Source: Paratinospora sagittata
Taxonomy: Eukaryota; Streptophyta; Magnoliopsida; Ranunculales; Menispermaceae
Direction of reading: 5' to 3'
Length of the DNA stretch: 64,000 nt
Assembly: GCA_035771175.1 (NCBI GenBank)
Contig: CM069597.1
Coordinates: forward strand, 15,101,001 to 15,165,000
The position numbers and the translations under genes were made by a program. Shown piece by piece: positions 22,326 to 34,638 of the stretch. Numbering within the stretch: position 1 is the first letter of the stretch; every line of letters starts with the position of its first letter. The notes under the pieces were generated by a model that saw only the letters and a list, made by a program, of their open reading frames with translations, had not been told where the DNA came from and ran no database searches.

Positions 22326-23075
22326 TACTTCATCTCTTTGATAGGGTATAATTGCAAGCGTAAAACCCTCTTGATTTGCAGATTCTTTCTCAATAGAATG
22401 AGATTCTTCTTCTTCAGGAATCTTCTCACCATCAGACTCCAGTCTTGAGTCATGGGGTTCTATTGACACATGATAGTCAAATGGAGATGGTGGATTGGAG
22501 ATGGTTTTCTCTGAGTCTGCATTGACTCTTTCCTCGGTGACATCTTCCAAAATTGCATCAGCATTATCAGTTAATTGTTCTTCAACAGTAGCCTGAGCAA
22601 TCTGGATCACCTCGTCCATTAGATGTTCTTCAGCACGAACAACTTTCTCTGCATGTTCAACTTCAACATCGTCAGTTGAAACATGCTCAGTGTCAGCTGT
22701 GGTAACAACTTGCTCTTGTACAGCCTGTTCATCTTGAGTAGTTGAAGCTTGGGCAGCTTCTTTCTCTATTGCCGAGACATTTTCACCACTAGCTTTAGTT
22801 ATTCGACTAGATTCTCCTACAAGTGGAATTTCTGACATTGGAAACCATTTCTCTAATGCAGAGACATAAGTGTATCTCATTAATTTGACAGTGGTTTTAC
22901 CAACGCAGTTGTATCTGTTAATCTCTTTGCACTCTTCACTGAATTCAATTCCACAATTCTCGAATAATTTGGTAAGGTACATTTCAAAAGGAAGACCTCC
23001 TCCTCTGCTAACTACAGTATCTATAACATGCATGAGAATGTGGGCGAGATTCACTTTCTTCTTTTCTAGAATACA
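22326..23075 (-). pseudogene. CO1 extra ORF, piece 3 of 5
   Basis: This is open throughout on the minus strand. It starts with KKKVNLAHILMHVIDTVV and GGGLPFEMYLTKLFENCGIEFS, which resembles the latter part of the putative plant transposon protein family found as extra ORFs in plant LTR elements. It then becomes strongly acidic, with many Glu/Asp/Val/Ala residues (roughly residues 95-240), ending at the GY3-solo TSD. The N-terminal side continues piece 2 across SL in frame. Family resemblance is from memory of motifs and should be treated as tentative. Confidence 0.65.
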
Positions 23076-24616
23076 TGATCGTGAAATTATCTCAAGTGTA
23101 TGACAGTTAAGTTATAATATAATCCGATGAAATCGGGTATTGTCCTCAGGGATAATTAGAACACTAGCTATCATGTTTTTGCCTTAATTTTATCTAGACA
23201 ATCGAATTCGGATGATTAAGTAATTAAACAGTAATGAAAACAACTAATTATTAACTAGCAAAGCAATGAAAACGATAAATTATCAATAGAGAAATAATCT
23301 AGAGAACTATGTTCTTTCCAATTATTTATCATTAATGTATTTACTTAGTTTATAAGCCAGAAATCCTAATGTTTCTAACACCCTCTATCGAGTGCCGTGT
23401 TAGAGCATATTAGTAGGAATTGATCTCGATCTATCGAGAAAGATCTAATTCCTACAAACTCACTAAGATCTATGATTTCTTTTAATGACTTCAAAGGATC
23501 TCGATCTCCTATCGGTCTCACGATAACCTAGGCTATATTTCCCTTGTTCCTATTCAAAGTACCCTCTATCGAGTGCCGCACTCTAGAACTAAGATCATCC
23601 AATCCGTGATCAAGAGATTGAAAGCATTAACAATGGAGAAATATAAATAAACTATCACAAATCCATTAATAATAATTAAGACTTTAAACTAGAACATAAC
23701 ATCCAAGTTTGGATTCGTCTATCCTCTAGAAAGAGGTTTTAGTTCATGACTAAAGACATAAAAACATTAAACAATGGTTTGAACATGAATAAAACCCAAG
23801 AGAAAACTAGAATGTTGTAGAGATTGTGAATAGTCTTCACTGTAGATCTTCTTCTCCACTTCGCTCCAGTCGTAATCCTCTTCTTCTCCACTCTATCGTC
23901 CTTTAGAAGCCCTAAAAAATGATATATACAGAGCCACAAGTCCATAGGAAGTCGTCCAAGAGAAGTCCAAGTCGGATTAGGAAAGTTTGCAACAAAATTA
24001 GATAGTTTCTATTTTGAATAGCACATTTGCTTTCTTCCTCTCCATTTTTATCCTTATTTCCCACTCCAAATTAACCTCAAACCTTATCATTTTGTAGCAT
24101 TTCAAGTAAGGAATCCGTAGAAATAAACCACGTCCAATTTGGAGTTAAATTGAGAAAGTTATGGCCACAACAAAAACGTCGCGCAAAACTGCATCTTTCC
24201 TTTCACGCAAGCGCTGCAGCGCCCAGATAGCTAATTTTTGAGTTCTTTTACTAGGTTGTAGCGCTGCAGCGCCTAGAGAGCTGCTTTTGCAAGTTTTCTT
24301 CCATTTTTGCCTATCTTGTGCACCTTTTCGCACATATATCTACATTCCAACTTCTTGTGACTTGTTCCCGTCATCCAAATCCATGTTCAATACATCTAAA
24401 CACCTACAAAACAAACATAAACAAATGATTAACACACTTAGATAATCAAATCTATCAACTTATAGAATTAAAAACCTAAATAAAGCATAGTATACTAAAA
24501 TATGACTAAACTAACAAATAGATCAAAACTAAGACAAACTAACGAAACTAATGCATAAATTATGTTAAAACTCATCTAAAACATGCTCTAAACATATCAA
24601 AATATTCAACATATCA
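23076..24616 (-). mobile_element. SL: solo LTR of an unidentified retrotransposon family (1.54 kb)
   Basis: Termini are TGATATG..CGATCA on the minus strand (TG..CA), flanked by a perfect TSD ATACA on the plus strand (23071-23075 and 24617-24621). Removing it and one TSD copy restores the extra-ORF frame. It contains two copies of ACCCTCTATCGAGTGCCG (about 23380 and 23562) and two GCGCTGCAGCGC palindromes (about 24212 and 24263). Its 3' end carries CCCTGAGGACAATACCCG, a pattern I associate with Athila/Tat-type gypsy LTRs. No primer site or coding region is present. Confidence 0.8.
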
Positions 24617-25286
24617 ATACACCAAATCAAGAATAAATCTAAGTCATTTACATTACCCCTGCTGCTAGTTTTAGGTTGAATGATATGGGTAATGATGTTG
24701 TAGATTATTCTGGGGATTAATTCAAAGGACTGGTTGATGAGTTTCTTGTCGACATTCTTATGATCCTTTTTCTTTGAGATTAAGTTCATAGCAGAAAGAC
24801 TATTGTAGCCTGGATATAGGACTGTGCCTTTAGTGAAAGAAAGAATGTGGGCACTTTCATCACTTGGCAAAGAAAAGGTATCAGAAAAGAATCTGGGAGA
24901 AATCTTGACAGATTTTCTTTTTACCTTAGATTGTTTTGTAAATCCTGGTTTGTCATCAAGATTCACATAGAATTGGCTGACAAGACTGGGGTACCATTTC
25001 AAATTGAAGGTAAGTAAATTGGTCCAGTCTTGGAACTCGGATAAAGATAGAATGTCTAGGTGAGAGTTAATAAAGAACTTAAAATCGACAAAACATCCAT
25101 CGATTACAGCTCGGCTAGCAAGCTTTTCGGATTTGGTTCCCTTATTTGTTTTCTGGGTTAAAAAAGATGGGTAAGATGGTTCAGGTGAAGTTTCGACCTG
25201 AGACGGTGGGTGCCTCAGCTGGTTCAGTCCGAGAAGGTTCAGTTTTCAAACTCACACTCCTATTTGGAGGTGATGAAGATGAAACC
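24617..25286 (-). pseudogene. CO1 extra ORF, piece 2 of 5 (putative plant transposon protein domain)
   Basis: On the minus strand a Ser/Thr/Pro-rich start (SSSSPPNRSVSLKTEPSRTE) is followed, after a frame change near 25175, by SRAVIDGCFVDFKFFINSHL, FQDWTNLLTF, KWYPSLVSQFYVNLDD and FSLPSDESAHILSF. YPSLVxxFYxNL is the hallmark of the domain annotated as putative plant transposon protein, usually an extra ORF of plant LTR elements. It ends at the SL insertion (GNVNDLDLFLIW). It is cut at its N-terminal side by TK-B. Confidence 0.7.
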
Positions 25287-27961
25287 TGTGGCGACCCCAC
25301 ACCCCGGACCAGCAACCCTCTCAAGGAATGGCGTGCAGAATGCCGGGGAGGGACTCCAACCACTTCTCAACCCCCGTGAGGTGGTTGAGACCCTACGAGC
25401 CTTATCCCAAACAATGACATAATATAAAAAGGTACTAAACAAAACTACCAACCGTATTAATCATCCAAGACAAGAGATAATCCATAAAAATGAACCATAA
25501 ATAAAACCATAATCCCTACAGTCCATCAAGATAGACATACACATAAAGTCCAAAACCAGGGGTACAAAAAAACCGTCATATGCCATCCTGGTCTATCTAA
25601 CAAGTCCCAACCCACCCATACTACAATGTAGTAAGTGTTATAATTACATAGTCCAAAATATAATACATCATAATTTAAAACACAGTTTAATCAAAATGCC
25701 TCTCAACTCACATCGAGGCCTTGGATTCTCTCGCCAGCAAGACCCTCAAGATATGACTACTCCTTTGCCCTTATTCGAGACAGAAGGACCTGAAAGAGGA
25801 AAATAAGGGTGAGCCAACAGTGCCCAGTGAATAGAATTCAAATATGCTATCAATACTCATCAATAAATATCATGTTTGCATGTCAATGTGTAGCATGATT
25901 AAAAGCTCATAACATATAGATATCAAGCATTTATAATAAGTTCGATGCAAGTAAAAGCTTAACAATTTGGATCCACATTCCACATGCATTGGGATTACTA
26001 GTGCACGTCTATTTCACCGTACCGTTCTCATCCCCAAATATTTCCTTTTTAAAACCCTCCTATGACAAGGTTAAGTCTCCCGATTAGCCAGATAGATGGG
26101 CCCAACCAAAGTCATAAGGTTTTCTCAAATCAATGCATCATTCAAAACATTATGACACATTCATACTTTCAACATACAATATATATATATAAGTGATATG
26201 ATGGCATAAAATATATAATCATAAATGAAGTCTACTCACAACCAAGCCTCGCGAGAGTATCTAACCACACACGGACACCAAACCGAATCAACCCAATCAA
26301 GGTCCTGAAACATTCATCAATATCCAACCATACATCAATTTCTATGCTCAATCACATAGACATTACACATCAACCTAAATCAACCCACATATAGACAATA
26401 GGCCTAAATCCCATTTAATCCCGTCATTCAGCTCAAATCACATGACTTAGGCCTCTAATGCATAGTTCTCATTCATAAACCATTCAATTAATCAAAAATA
26501 CCGATTTTCAATTCCTTAGGTATAAACATGCGCAAATTGGGTCACTTGATCACAAGTAGGCCTAACCCATGATATGGTCACAACCACCAAATCAGTAGCA
26601 TAATCAACCCTAATCATGCTTAATTAGACATAAATTGCATCAATTCAATGATTCTAGGCCAAAAACATCAAAAGCCCTAAAATATGAAATTTTCCATACT
26701 TAGGCCATATTGCCTGTTTACACTAGGTCACCATGTTCAGCCATGTATATCACTGATTTTGCATCATGGGTTCATCAACAATGGCAACTAGGTCAACATA
26801 GTTGACATGCAAGCTATTTGGAAAGGTCTAAGTTCATATTCTAAATTTAGGTCTAATACAAACAACCCTACGAATTTTCTATTTAATATTCTGTTCAGAT
26901 GTATCAAGCTGCTAACAGAAATATTTAATCACAAAATCAACCGTCAATATTGAAGTATGTTAAGAGGCAAACCTTCCGTCCAAAAACCAGCTCAATCCCA
27001 CGGTGGACCGAAAAGATAGGTTATTTGATGAACAAGTCTCTAATCAGACAATTTCTCCTTTCCTGCTGCAAATACTTGAACTCAGATGACTATATCACAC
27101 AAATACTTGCCCCAACAAAATCTCAACCGTTAATAATGCAGAACGGTCAGTTGTGAACCACCTTCTGAAATATTATATCCATCCAATGGTAGATTGAGGA
27201 GATCTTTTAGTTTGATCTAAACTGTGCGAGAAATCCAGACTTTCTGACCAGCTTTGTTTGGGAGGTTATATATCTCAAACGAAACCTCCAATCACGATCT
27301 CCACCGACCAGAATGAATACCCATAAGACATGAACTTGCTGAAAAAGCTTGAGCTCAATCTGACCATATAACACCTTCTCACTCTCTAGGACTTCCTTGG
27401 AGAAGAAAAGTAGGGCATGGGACACTTGTCCACTCTCATGTACTAACTTGACATGTATTGGAGAGGAGAAATGGGGCATGGGACACTTGTCCATTTTCAT
27501 GCACCAACTTGACATGTGTTGGAGAAGAGAAATGGGGCATGGGACACTTGTCCATTCTCATGCACCAACTTGACATGTGTTGGTCTCATACTACCCATAC
27601 CAACCACATGTACTTTAACCAATCTCATGCTTCCATGCATTTTAATGTCCAATCCATTTAATACACCAAATTTTCATTCTCATTTATCTTTTTATTCAAT
27701 CAATCCTAATCCATATTAATTCATGGTTTAATGGGCCCATGCATAAATAATAAAACATGCATTATACTTTAATTTAACATGACCCATATACAATTTATAA
27801 TGCACATATTTATATACATTATCAAGCATCAAATATACAAACATTAAACAAACATTAAACAACCATCAAACAAACACTAAACATAACAAGACACGCACAT
27901 AGAGTTTGGGCAAAATATAATTGGGTAATGGGCTAGATGAAATAATTTTCTGAGCGTCACA
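25287..27961 (-). repeat. TK-B 3' LTR (2.68 kb)
   Basis: Full-length, with TGTGACGC..CGCCACA termini on the minus strand. It carries three 61-bp units (27400-27582) against six in TK-A. Confidence 0.9.
27400..27582. repeat. 61-bp tandem array, three units, TK-B 3' LTR
   Basis: The GGCATG anchor falls at about 27414, 27475 and 27536. Same unit as in TK-A. Confidence 0.9.
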
Positions 27962-27974
27962 TCACGCCCACCTT
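27962..27974 (-). other. TK-B polypurine tract
   Basis: The minus strand reads AAGGTGGGCGTGA just before the 3' LTR; TK-C has AAGGTGGGTGTGA at the same place. Confidence 0.75.
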
Positions 27975-28004
27975 AGAATGAACTTCGTCCTCAAAGTTTT
28001 AGGG

Positions 28005-29148
28005 TTAGAAATTACCTAAGCCCATGAACTCGGCAAAGTACTCAATCATGTAGTCCTCACGCTCCCAAGTAACCTGCTCCTCGCCATGGAACTGCCATCT
28101 CACCGTAACCATCGGAATCTCGTTGTTACGTAACCTCTGGACCTTCCGGTCAAGTATCTGGATAGGTTCCTCATCATAAGTCCCATCTCGCCTCAACTCA
28201 ATGTTCCTCCAGTCCAAGAAGTGATCAAAATCACTCTTGTACACTGTCAACAATGACACGTGAAAGACATTGTGGACTGCTGCTAACTGAGGTGGAAAGG
28301 CTAATCGGTAAGCGACGGGGCCAATTCGTTCTAAAACCTCGAACGACCCAATAAATCTCGAAGCGAGCTTGCCTTTTATCCCAAATCTGGTCTGGCCCTT
28401 CTGAGGTGAGACCTACAATAAAACTTGGTGACCCACCTCGAACTTTACAGTCTTCCGCTTGGCATCAGTGTAACTCTTCTGCTTGTCTTGGGCTACCTTC
28501 ATATTATGCTTGATCCTCTTAATCTTCTCTGTGTATTCTTGTACAAATTCTGGTCCCATCACTGCAATATCCCCTACCTCCGTCCAACAGACCGGAGATT
28601 TACAGGGTCGACCATACATTGCCTCAAAAGGAGCCATGCCAATACTGGACTGATAGCTGTTGTTGTACGCGAACTCATACAGATGTATGTACTCTTCCCA
28701 TTTACCACTGGACTCAAGGACACAAGCTCGAAGCATATCCTCCAAAATCGATATCAACCTCTCAGACTGGCCATCCGTCTGAGGGTAAAAAGCGATACTG
28801 AGATCTAGTCTAGTGCCGAGTTGCCTCTGCAACAGCTGCCAGAATACCGATGTAAACCTCGGATCCTTATCTGACACAATCGAAACTGGCACTCCATGTA
28901 ATCTGACTATCTCCCGCATATAGAGTCTGCTCAGCTTGTCCAAAGAATCCCTAGTGTTCACCGGTAGAAAGTGAGGGGACTTAGTCAAGCGATCAATAAT
29001 AACCCAAACAACATTATGTCTCCTCGGGGTGTTGGGTAATCCCACAACAAAGTCCATAGTGACATGCTCCCACTTCTACTCAAGAATGGCAAGCGGTTGC
29101 ATCTGCTCTCCAGGCCTCTGATACTCAGCTTTGACTCTCTGACAGATC
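28005..29148 (-). pseudogene. pol: TK-B integrase core and chromodomain-like C-terminus
   Basis: The minus strand gives MDFVVGLPN, RLTKSPHFLPV, VSDKDPRFTSVFW and [13 protein letters not shown], which carry the integrase D, D, E residues. FEVGHQVLL then meets an in-frame TAG near 28410, where TK-C has Lys. After it come GKLASRFIGSFEVL, NVFHVS and the tail [17 protein letters not shown], ending at 28005. A further TGG-to-TAG stop lies just upstream of the core, near 29080. All three catalytic residues survive, but the frame is broken on both sides. Confidence 0.85.
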
Positions 29149-31107
29149 TCACACATCTGAATGAACTGAGCTATCTCTCTCTTCATGTCGGGCCACCAAT
29201 ACATTCTTTTCATATACATGATACATCTTGGTTATGCCAGGATGAATAGTGTAATGAGATCTGTGAGCTTCCTGGAGCACACTCTGTCTGAGTTGTGAAT
29301 CTGCGAGAACCCATAAACGTCCTCTAAATCTCAAGGCACCATCAGATGACACGTGCCAATAAGTAAAATCACTACTCTCAGCCCAAAACTTGTACATCAC
29401 ATAATCAACGTCAAGTCTCTGTTGGTCAATCACCTCCTGGACCTGTGTAGGCTGAGCTCTCATCTGAGCACATATCACAATCTGATCTGATGGGGTAGCA
29501 CATATACTCATCACTGTAGCCGCCTCTAGTAGTCTCCACTCATGAGACATCTGGTGTGCTACCATAAATGTCTCTATCCGCTTCCTGCTCAACGCATCAG
29601 CCACTACATTGGCTTTACCAGGGTGGTATTCCAATGTAAAATCATAGTCTTTGAGGAGCTCTAACCACCTTCTCTGCCTCATATTCAATTCCTTTTCAGA
29701 GAACAAGTACTTGAGGCTCTTATGGTCAGAATACAAAGTGAATCTCTCACCATAGAGATAATGCCTCCAAATCTTCAAAGCAAAAACCACTGCGGCCAGT
29801 TCTAAGTCATGAACATGGTAGTTCTTTTCATGCACCTTCAACTGCCTCGATGCATAATCAATGACCCTATCCATCTGCATCAACACGCAACCCTCAGTGT
29901 AGATAACCAACTCCTGATCAGGCTCTGGCAAAATCAACACTGGCGTAGATGTCAATATTTTCTTCAGCTCTAAAAAGACATTCTCACACTCCTCAGTCCA
30001 TACAAAAGACACATTTTTCTGGGTGAGCCTAGTCAGAGGTGTAGCTATCGTGGATAATCCCTGAATGAATCTCATATAGTAACCAGCTAGCCCAAGAAAG
30101 CTTCTAATCTCGGTCACTGTGGTAGGCCTAAGCCAACTGATAATGGCTTCAACCTTTGACGGATCAACTGGAATCCCCTCAGAACTCACCACATGACCTA
30201 AGAACTTCACTTCGGTGATCCAAAACTCGCACTTGGTCAACTTTGCATATAGCCTATGCTCTCTCAGAGTCTGCATGGTCACTCTGAGGTGTTCCTCATG
30301 CTCAGCCCGAGTCTTGGAATACACCAATATGTCATCAATGAAGACGATGACAAACTTATCCATATACTGCCTAAAGACCCTCTGCATCAGGTTCATGAAC
30401 ATCGCCGGTGCATTAGTCACACCAAATGGCATCACAAGGAACTCATAATGTCCATAACGGGTTCTGAATGCTGTCTTAGGCACATCCTCCTCCCTGATCC
30501 CCATCTGATGATACCCGGAGCGCAAATCAATCTTCGAAAAATACCTCGCTCCCCTCAACTGATCAAACAAGTTATCAATCCTTGGGAGATGATACTTGTT
30601 CTTGATGGTCACCCTGTTCAATTGGCGATAGTCGATTCACAACCTCAAGCTCCCATCTTTCTCTTTCAGAAAAAGAACTGGAGCTCCCCAGGGTGACACA
30701 CTCGAGCAAATAAAGCCCTTAGCCATTAACTCCTCGAGCTGTTTCTGCAACTCTCTCAACTCGGCTGGCGCCATTCTATATGGTGCCATGGAGATAGACT
30801 TTGTACCAGGGACTAGTTCAATGATGAAATCGATCTCTCGCTTCGGTGGTAATCTTGGAAGATCCGCAGGGAACACATCTGGAAAGTCCTTAACAATGGC
30901 AATATCCTCAAGTATCACCTCACTAGTCTCTTCCTCATCAGGTACTAACCCAGCTAAGATGTCCCTATCTCCATCAGTCACAAATCTACCCCTTGTGACT
31001 ATCTGGTCCGAAGCTCTACCCTGTAGTGTAAACACTGGGTGTCCGGGGATCTGAAAAATGACTCTCTTCGCGAAACAGTCGACAACTGCGTGATAAGCCG
31101 CAGCCAA
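29149..31107 (-). pseudogene. pol: TK-B protease tail, reverse transcriptase, RNase H, start of integrase
   Basis: The N-terminal part (31107-30637) runs from protease through [14 protein letters not shown] to DGSLRL, then a stop at 30637 where the next codon should be Cys. The second part (30621-29149) has [35 protein letters not shown], the catalytic FIDD box, [14 protein letters not shown], the RNase H body ([22 protein letters not shown]) and the integrase HHCC start. It then shifts frame near 29215. In RNase [10 protein letters not shown] lacks the eight residues that in TK-C hold the first catalytic Asp (TDASRIGLG), so RNase H would be dead. Confidence 0.85.
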
Positions 31108-32267
31108 TCGATCCCTAAAATTGCATCAAACTCTAAAAACTCTAGGACTTGAAAGTCAACAGGCATCTCAACATCACTAATCTGAACCACACACTGGCTA
31201 CAGATCATGTTCGGGTAGATCCTCTCCCCGGCTACAATACTCACCACTAACCATGTACTAGCTCAAATGGGAGTCAAATGCAAACAATCTACCATACGTC
31301 TAGATATGAATGATAATGTAGACCCAACATCAAATAATACATGCATAGAAGCACCACAAATAATAAAAGTACCTTCCACCAAAATCTTGGATGTTGTTGG
31401 GTCTGGCTCAGTAGCTGCCTTCACTGTCTCTCTAGCAATGAACTGCTGCACAAATCCCTGAGCCCTCTGAAGACTCGGACATTCTGACTTCCTATGCCCA
31501 GCCTGCCTACATTGATAACATAAGAACGGAGCCCTGGGCGCAGATAATCCAGTCTGAGATGTCACCACATAGCCTTCTCAGCCTCTACCTCTGCCTCGGC
31601 CAGCAGTTTGTGGGAATGGGGGTCTCGGTGCACTCGGTGCCTGAATGGGAATCGGGACAGGAGAGGAAACCACTTGTAAGGCCGTCACACCAGTTTGAAT
31701 CTGGGATGCCCCACTCTGAGCACCCTCGAACTGTGTTTCTCCATAAGACTTTCTCTTCTTTGCCCATTTTCCCTTCTTCCATGGAGTCTGGAACTGTCCC
31801 CCAGACTGTACTTGTGAAGTCTATACACCCGAAGCTGGCCGTGTAGACATACCATCAACCCACTTAGCCAACTCATACTGTTTGGCCCTCTGGACCACTG
31901 TGGCAAAATCAGTCATCTTCGTCACAGACAAGGCCTGCGATAGGTTCAAAGATAACCCCATAATCTTGTCACTCGGTGTCTGAACTAACCTAGGGGAATA
32001 AACTGTGAGCTGCCTGAATCTGAGCTCGTACTCCCTGACTGACATGGTGCCCTGTACGAGATTCAGAAACTCGAGTTGCTTAGCCTCCCTCTCAGTCTCT
32101 GGAACGTAAGCCTGTAAGAACAATCGTTTGAAGGTGTTCAACCTCTTCATTGTCCCCTGTGTATCCATCACTGAAAACCACAAGTCCTCTGCATCACTCT
32201 CCAGTGTGTGAGAACACATAAGACCGGAGACTCCTCATCAAGCTCTAAAGAATGACTGATCTTCTCG
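31108..32267 (-). pseudogene. gag: TK-B gag and protease, N-terminus missing
   Basis: It starts abruptly at 32267, fused to LTR, inside the gag core ([32 protein letters not shown]). It passes frame breaks near 31850 and 31570, and has a CCHC knuckle [14 protein letters not shown] (near 31510). The protease site is [12 protein letters not shown] (near 31290), with Val where most retropepsins have Ser or Thr and TK-C has Ala. A further stop follows at 31263-31265. The first 150 or so gag codons, the leader and the primer site are deleted. Confidence 0.8.
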
Positions 32268-34583
32268 ACAAGACAAAAGATAATCCATAAAAATGAACCA
32301 TAAATAAAACCGTCATATGCCCACATGGTCTATCTAACAAGTCCCAACTCACCCATACTACAATGTAGTAAGTGTTATAATTACATAGTCCAAAATATAA
32401 TACATCATAATTTAAAAGCTTATCAATTAGGATCCACATTCCACATGCATTGAAATTTCTAGTGCATGTCTATTTCACCGTACCGTTCTCATCCCCAATC
32501 ACGTTGATTTGGGGTTACTAGTGCACGTCTATTTCACCGTACCGTTCTCATCCCCAAATATTTCATTTTTTAAAACCCTCCTATGACAAGGTTAAGTCTC
32601 CCTATTAGCCAGATAGATGAGCCCAACCAAAGTCATAAGGTTTTCTCAAATCAATGCATCATTCAAAACATTATGACACATTCATGCTTTCAACATACAA
32701 TATATATAAGTGATATGATGGGATAAAAGATATAATCATAAATGAAGTCTACTCACAACCAAGCCTCGCGAGAGTATCTAACCACACACGGACACCAAAT
32801 CGAATCAACCCAATCAAGGTCCTGAAACATTCATCAATATCCAACCATACATCAATTTCTATGCTCAATCACATAGACATTACACATCAACCCTAAATCA
32901 GCCCACATATAGACAATAGACCTAAATCCCATCTAATCCCATCATTCAACTCAAATCACATGACTTAGGCCTCTAATGCATAGTTCTCATTCATAACCCA
33001 TTCAATTAATCAAAAATACAGATTTTCAATTCCTTAGGTATAAACATGCCCAAACTGAGCCACTTGATCACAAGTAGGCCTAACCCATGATATGGTCACA
33101 ACCACCAAATCAGTAGCATAATCAACCCTAATCATGCTTAATTAGACATAAATTGCATCAATTCAATGATTCTAGGCCAAAAACATCAAAAGCCCTAAAA
33201 TATGAAATTTTCCATACTTAGGCCATATTGCCTATTTACACTAGGTCACAATGTTCAGCCATGTATGTCACTGATTTTGCATCATGGGTTCATCAACAAT
33301 GGCAACTAGGTCAACATAGTTGACATGCAAGCTATTTGGAAAGTTCTAAGTTCATATTCTAAATTTAGGTCTAATACAAACAACCCTACGAATTTTCCAT
33401 TTAATATTCTGTTCAGATGTATCAAGCTGCCAACATAAATTTTAATCACAAAATCAACCGTAAATATTGAAGTATGTTAAGAGTCAAACCTTCTGTCCAA
33501 AAATCAGCTCAATCCAACGGTTGATCGAAAAGATACGTCTGTTTGATGAACAAGTCTCCAATCAGACAATTTCTCCTTTCCTGCTCCAAATAGTTGAACT
33601 CTGATGACTATATCACCCAAATACTTGACCCACCAACATCTCAACTGTTCATAATGCAGAACGTTCAGTTGTGAACCACCTTCTCAAATATTATATCCAT
33701 CCAACGGTAGATTGAGGAGATCTATTAGTTTGATCTAAACTGTGCGAAATCCAGACTTTCCGACCAGCTTTGTTTGGGAGGTTATATCTTTCAACCTAAA
33801 CCTCCAATCACGATCTCCACCGACCAGAATGAATACCCATAAGACATGAACGTGCTGACAAAGTTTGAGCTCAATCTGACCATATAGCACAAGATCCAGC
33901 TCTTTGATGAAAACGTTGCTGAGACTTCCCTCAAAGTAACTTCCTCTTTCTTTCTCTTCTTCTTTCCTTTATCTTCTTTTTTCCTTTCCCTCCACTCATC
34001 TCACTCTCTAGGACTTCCTTGGAGAAGAAAAGTAGGGCGTGGGATACTTGTCCACTCTCATGCACTAACTTGACATGTGTTGGAGAGGAGAAATGGGGCA
34101 TGGGACACTTGTCCATTTTCATGCACCAACTTGACATGTGTTGGAGAAGAGAAATGGGGCATGGGACACTTGTCCATTCTCATGCACCAACTTGACATGT
34201 GTTGGTCTCATACTATCCATATCAACCACATGTACTTTAACCAATCTCATGCTTCCTTGTATTTTAATGTCCAATCCATTTATTACACCAAATTTTCATT
34301 CTCATTTATCCTTTTATTCAATCAATCCTAATCCATATCAATTCATGGTGTAATGGGCCCATGCATAAATAATAAAACATGCATTGTACTTTAATTTAAC
34401 ATGGCCCATATATAATTTATAATGCACATATTTATATACATTATCAAGCATTAAATATACAAACATTAAACAAACATTAAACAACCATCAAACAAACATT
34501 AAACATATCAAGGCAAACACATAGAGTTTGGGCAAAATATAATTGGGTAATGGGCAGGATGAAATAATTTTCGGGGCGTCACA
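32268..34583 (-). repeat. TK-B 5' LTR, two internal losses (2.32 kb)
   Basis: On the minus strand it starts TGTGACGCCCCG at 34583. Compared with the 3' LTR it lacks about 280 bp at roughly 32414 (CATAATTTAAA joined to AGCTTATCAATT). It also lacks its final 200-odd bases, where it is fused to gag at a shared GACAAGA-like patch. Three 61-bp units lie at 34022-34204. Confidence 0.85.
34022..34204. repeat. 61-bp tandem array, three units, TK-B 5' LTR
   Basis: Anchors lie at about 34036, 34097 and 34158. The unit number equals that of the TK-B 3' LTR, so it was fixed before insertion. Confidence 0.9.
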
Positions 34584-34638
34584 AAAATCTCTCTTTTTTG
34601 CAAAAAAGGGGCGAAGCTTTTCGGGGTTTGGGTGCCAT
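34584..34638 (-). pseudogene. CO1 extra ORF, start (piece 1 of 5)
   Basis: The ATG at 34636-34638 on the minus strand opens a short basic stretch (MAPKPRKASPLFCKKER) that TK-B interrupts. Across TK-B it joins piece 2 in frame, giving a Lys/Arg-rich then Ser-rich N-terminus. The start is chosen because this ATG is in the frame that links to piece 2; no upstream in-frame ATG was checked exhaustively. Confidence 0.6.

Larger units (their letters stand above)
25287..34583 (-). mobile_element. TK-B: Tekay-like Ty3/gypsy element with truncated 5' LTR and broken gag-pol
   Basis: Order on the minus strand: 5' LTR (34583-32268, lacking its end), gag, protease, RT, RNase H, integrase, chromodomain-like tail, purine tract, 3' LTR (27961-25287). 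The flanking 5-mers on the minus strand are ATTTT and GGTTT, not a clean TSD. Even so, the CO1 extra ORF joins in frame when five bases are counted as duplicated. The primer site and gag start are lost with the 5' LTR end. Family assignment is by near-identity to TK-C. Confidence 0.85.

Noticed and set aside
22870..23103. Plus-strand small frame opposite the extra ORF
   Set aside because: Shadow of the minus-strand coding piece, without any conserved motif.
23076..24616. An intron or a Helitron instead of a solo LTR
   Set aside because: GT..AG borders leave the ORF out of frame, and CTAG lies in the flanking host, not at the insert end. TG..CA ends with a perfect 5-bp TSD and a restored frame favour a solo LTR.
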